Part shown: one piece after another, positions 6,900-8,272 of the stretch
Layout: every line of letters begins with the position of its first letter
Position numbering within the stretch: the first letter of the stretch is position 1
Source of the DNA: Chitinophagales bacterium
GTDB lineage: Bacteria > Bacteroidota > Bacteroidia > Chitinophagales > JADIYW01
Assembly (NCBI GenBank): GCA_020848315.1
Contig: JADLAH010000099.1
Coordinates: forward strand, 1 to 8,272
DNA length: 8,272 nt
Reading direction: 5' to 3'
Program-made: the position numbers and the translations under genes
Notes under the pieces: generated by a model
What the model was told of the DNA's origin: nothing
Seen by the model: the letters and a program-made list of their open reading frames with translations, nothing else
Database searches by the model: none

Positions 6900-6929
6900 T
6901 TGTTAATTTCCCAAAAATAACTAAGTTTA
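6900..6929 (+). promoter_or_regulatory. Candidate promoter for the TIP30-like oxidoreductase gene
   Basis: TTG at 6900-6902 and TAAGTTTA at 6922-6929 are 19 bases apart. They resemble the Bacteroidota -33 (TTTG/TTG) and -7 (TAnnTTTG) elements, the latter with one mismatch at its last base. Transcription would start near 6936, leaving a leader of about 30 bases before the ATG at 6967. A TATAAT hexamer at 6934-6939 is an alternative, more sigma-70-like, -10 element. Confidence 0.3.
6912..6919 (-). promoter_or_regulatory. Candidate -7 promoter element for the sugar kinase cluster
   Basis: On the reverse strand this reads TATTTTTG, an exact match to TAnnTTTG. It lies about 50 bases before the kinase ATG, so the leader would be about 40 bases. 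A -33 TTG is not evident at the expected spacing. The element lies inside the candidate plus-strand promoter, so the two divergent promoters would overlap. Confidence 0.3.
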
Positions 6930-6966
6930 TAAGTATAATCTAATCTGACACCATTAAAATCGGGAT

Positions 6967-7620
6967 ATGGAAAAAACAGCATTACTGGCAGGCGCCACCG
7001 GACTTGTAGGCGGCTATGTACTCGAGCAGTTACTGGATGATAGCTTTTTTGACAAAGTAATTGTCATCAGCAGACGTCCGCTGACGGTTAAACATCCGAA
7101 ACTGGAAGTTATCCTGAGCGAGGCAGATGCTTTGGATCAGCATGCAGACAAAATAAAAGCAGACATTGTTTTCTGCTGTCTCGGCACCACCATCAAGAAA
7201 GCGGGTTCACAGGAAGCCTTTAAGGCCATCGATTATTTCTATCCATTACATCTGGCGGTGACTGCACAAAAAAACGGGGCACAGAAATACCTGTTGATTT
7301 CCGCATTGGGCGCCAACAAGCATTCTGCCATTTTTTACAACAGAGTAAAGGGCGAAACAGAAGAAGCGATTGCGGCACTGCATTATCCCGCTTTCCATAT
7401 TCTGCAACCATCTTTAATCATGGGTGAACGACAGGAAAAAAGATTCGGCGAGCAGATTGCTCAGAAGTTTTCACCGGTATTTAATGCGCTGATGCTGGGA
7501 CCGCTGACCAAATACAAATCCATCGATGCACAACAAATCGCGAAGGCGATGCTGCATTATGCCAAGTCGGACGCGAAAGGCACTATCCGACATGAGAATG
7601 ACGAATTACTGAAAGTATAA
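6967..7620 (+). CDS. TIP30/HTATIP2-like NAD(P)-binding oxidoreductase (atypical SDR)
   Basis: This 217-residue protein is an atypical short-chain dehydrogenase with a Rossmann fold. The nucleotide-binding motif is GATGLVG (9-15). The pair RR at 36-37, after the second strand, suggests NADP(H) preference. CCLGTT (70-75) follows. The catalytic-type residues are Ser112 in ISALGA and Tyr124-x3-Lys128 in YNRVKGETE. The family-typical QPSLIMGER block is at 147-155. This pattern matches the HTATIP2/TIP30 group, named after the human protein but widespread in bacteria as single-domain NAD(P)H-binding proteins, mostly without a defined substrate. The N-terminus is complete and length is normal (about 210-240). 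The ATG at 6967 is preceded by an AT-rich leader without a Shine-Dalgarno sequence. It is divergent from the sugar kinase and ends four bases from the end of the aminotransferase gene, so it is probably monocistronic. Substrate unknown. Confidence 0.9.
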   Translation: MEKTALLAGATGLVGGYVLEQLLDDSFFDKVIVISRRPLTVKHPKLEVILSEADALDQHADKIKADIVFCCLGTTIKKAGSQEAFKAIDYFYPLHLAVTAQKNGAQKYLLISALGANKHSAIFYNRVKGETEEAIAALHYPAFHILQPSLIMGERQEKRFGEQIAQKFSPVFNALMLGPLTKYKSIDAQQIAKAMLHYAKSDAKGTIRHENDELLKV

Positions 7621-7624
7621 TCTA

Positions 7625-8272
7625 TCAGACACCTGCTGATTGTTCCAGAGATAACTGAATAATCTGTATAGCTTGTTCCACTTGTGCTGCTGTAATTACC
7701 AACGGCGGCGCGAAACGGATGATATTGCCATGTGTTGGTTTTGCGAGCAAGCCATTATCCCGCATTTTCAGACAAAGGTTCCAGGCAAATTCTCCGTCGG
7801 TATTCCAATTATGTTCACTTTCCTCCACTGTCTTAATAACAATGGCGTTGAGCAAACCCTTTCCTCTCACAATTTCTATGGCCGGATGATGCAGTTCCTG
7901 CAAACGCTGACGGAACAACTGTCCCATTTTTTCGGCATTATCCGCGAGTTTCTCTTTCATCACCACTTCCAGACTCGCCATGGCTACGCGGCATGCCAGA
8001 GGATTCCCACCAAAAGTAGAACCATGCTCGCCGGGCTTGATACACAACATAATTTCATCATTTGCCAATACGGCACTCACAGGCATGGTGCCACCGCTGA
8101 GTGCTTTCCCCAGAATCAGGATATCCGGTTTGACATTTTCATGATCGCATGCCATCATTTTGCCGGTTCGTGCAATGCCGGTTTGCACTTCATCCGCGAT
8201 AAAGAGCACATTATATTTTGTACAAAGGTTACGAACTGCCGACAGATAGCCTTCGTGTGGCACCACCACACC
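7625..8272 (-). CDS. rocD: Ornithine aminotransferase, C-terminal part; start lies beyond the right edge
   Basis: The open frame enters from the right edge and gives 215 visible residues ending in TGA at 7627-7625. This is the C-terminal half of a class III PLP-dependent aminotransferase of about 400 residues. Visible landmarks, counted from the edge, are the PLP-ring-binding Asp27 in IADEVQTG, the Schiff-base lysine Lys56 in [10 protein letters not shown], the block [19 protein letters not shown], and GKGLLNAI. The combination of [39 protein letters not shown] and the ending resembles ornithine--oxo-acid transaminases more than acetylornithine or GABA transaminases. The enzyme converts ornithine and 2-oxoglutarate to glutamate-5-semialdehyde and glutamate, linking arginine breakdown to proline. 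A GTG at 8269 is an internal valine codon, not a start: the frame stays open upstream and the essential N-terminal domain is still missing. It converges on the TIP30-like gene with four bases between stops and no clear terminator. Confidence 0.92.
   Translation of the reverse strand, partial: GVVVPHEGYLSAVRNLCTKYNVLFIADEVQTGIARTGKMMACDHENVKPDILILGKALSGGTMPVSAVLANDEIMLCIKPGEHGSTFGGNPLACRVAMASLEVVMKEKLADNAEKMGQLFRQRLQELHHPAIEIVRGKGLLNAIVIKTVEESEHNWNTDGEFAWNLCLKMRDNGLLAKPTHGNIIRFAPPLVITAAQVEQAIQIIQLSLEQSAGV

Noticed and set aside
7624..7640. ATCAG/CTGAT hairpin between the convergent oxidoreductase and aminotransferase genes
   Set aside because: A five-base stem with a seven-base loop, low GC and no following T-run is too weak to call a terminator, and most of it is aminotransferase coding sequence.
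8267..8269. GTG as a possible start of a 214-residue protein
   Set aside because: The frame stays open to the window edge, and a class III aminotransferase needs the roughly 190 residues upstream; this GTG is one of three consecutive internal Val codons.
1..8272. A novel defence, mobile or biosynthetic system
   Set aside because: All but one of the genes (5384-5956) match known families, mostly metabolic or housekeeping. I saw no transposase, integrase, toxin-antitoxin pair, nuclease/helicase module, repeat array or composition shift by eye.
1..8272. tRNA, rRNA, riboswitch or CRISPR elements
   Set aside because: The gaps between genes are 1 to 103 bases and none contains a T-loop signature, spaced direct repeats or a structured leader that I can recognise.

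Overview
The window looks like ordinary chromosomal DNA of a Bacteroidota bacterium, probably Chitinophagia/Sphingobacteriia-like. No gene start has a recognisable Shine-Dalgarno sequence. Two divergent intergenic regions carry matches to the Bacteroidota -7 element TAnnTTTG. One uncharacterised protein (5384-5956) resembles a family I associate with this phylum. The class is an inference; the phylum is fairly secure.

Layout, left to right. (1) A minus-strand pair: a cytoplasmic GH36 alpha-galactosidase-like enzyme (879-2894), followed 21 bases downstream by a secreted or periplasmic TPR protein (857 down to the left edge, C-terminus cut off). (2) A plus-strand 3-hydroxybutyryl-CoA dehydrogenase (2942-3838), divergent from the glycosidase across only 47 bases. 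(3) A four-gene minus-strand cluster, likely one transcript: BadF/N-acetylglucosamine-kinase family sugar kinase (6015-6863), conserved-looking hypothetical with a TTG start (5384-5956), 16S rRNA 2'-O-methyltransferase RsmI (4646-5344), and inositol monophosphatase family protein (3850-4644). The last two are separated by one base. This cluster ends tail-to-tail with the dehydrogenase. (4) A plus-strand TIP30/HTATIP2-like NAD(P)-binding oxidoreductase (6967-7620), divergent from the sugar kinase across 103 bases. (5) The C-terminal half of an ornithine aminotransferase on the minus strand (7625 to the right edge), tail-to-tail with the oxidoreductase.

The genes cover separate functions: alpha-galactoside breakdown, acyl-CoA metabolism, inositol-phosphate or related hydrolysis, rRNA modification, amino-sugar salvage and arginine/ornithine catabolism. 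I see no shared pathway across the window. There is no mobile element, CRISPR array, tRNA, rRNA, prophage gene or defence module. Coding density is very high; the longest gene-free stretch is the 103-base divergent region at 6864-6966. I did not find a convincing undescribed system. The item most worth a second look is the uncharacterised protein at 5384-5956.
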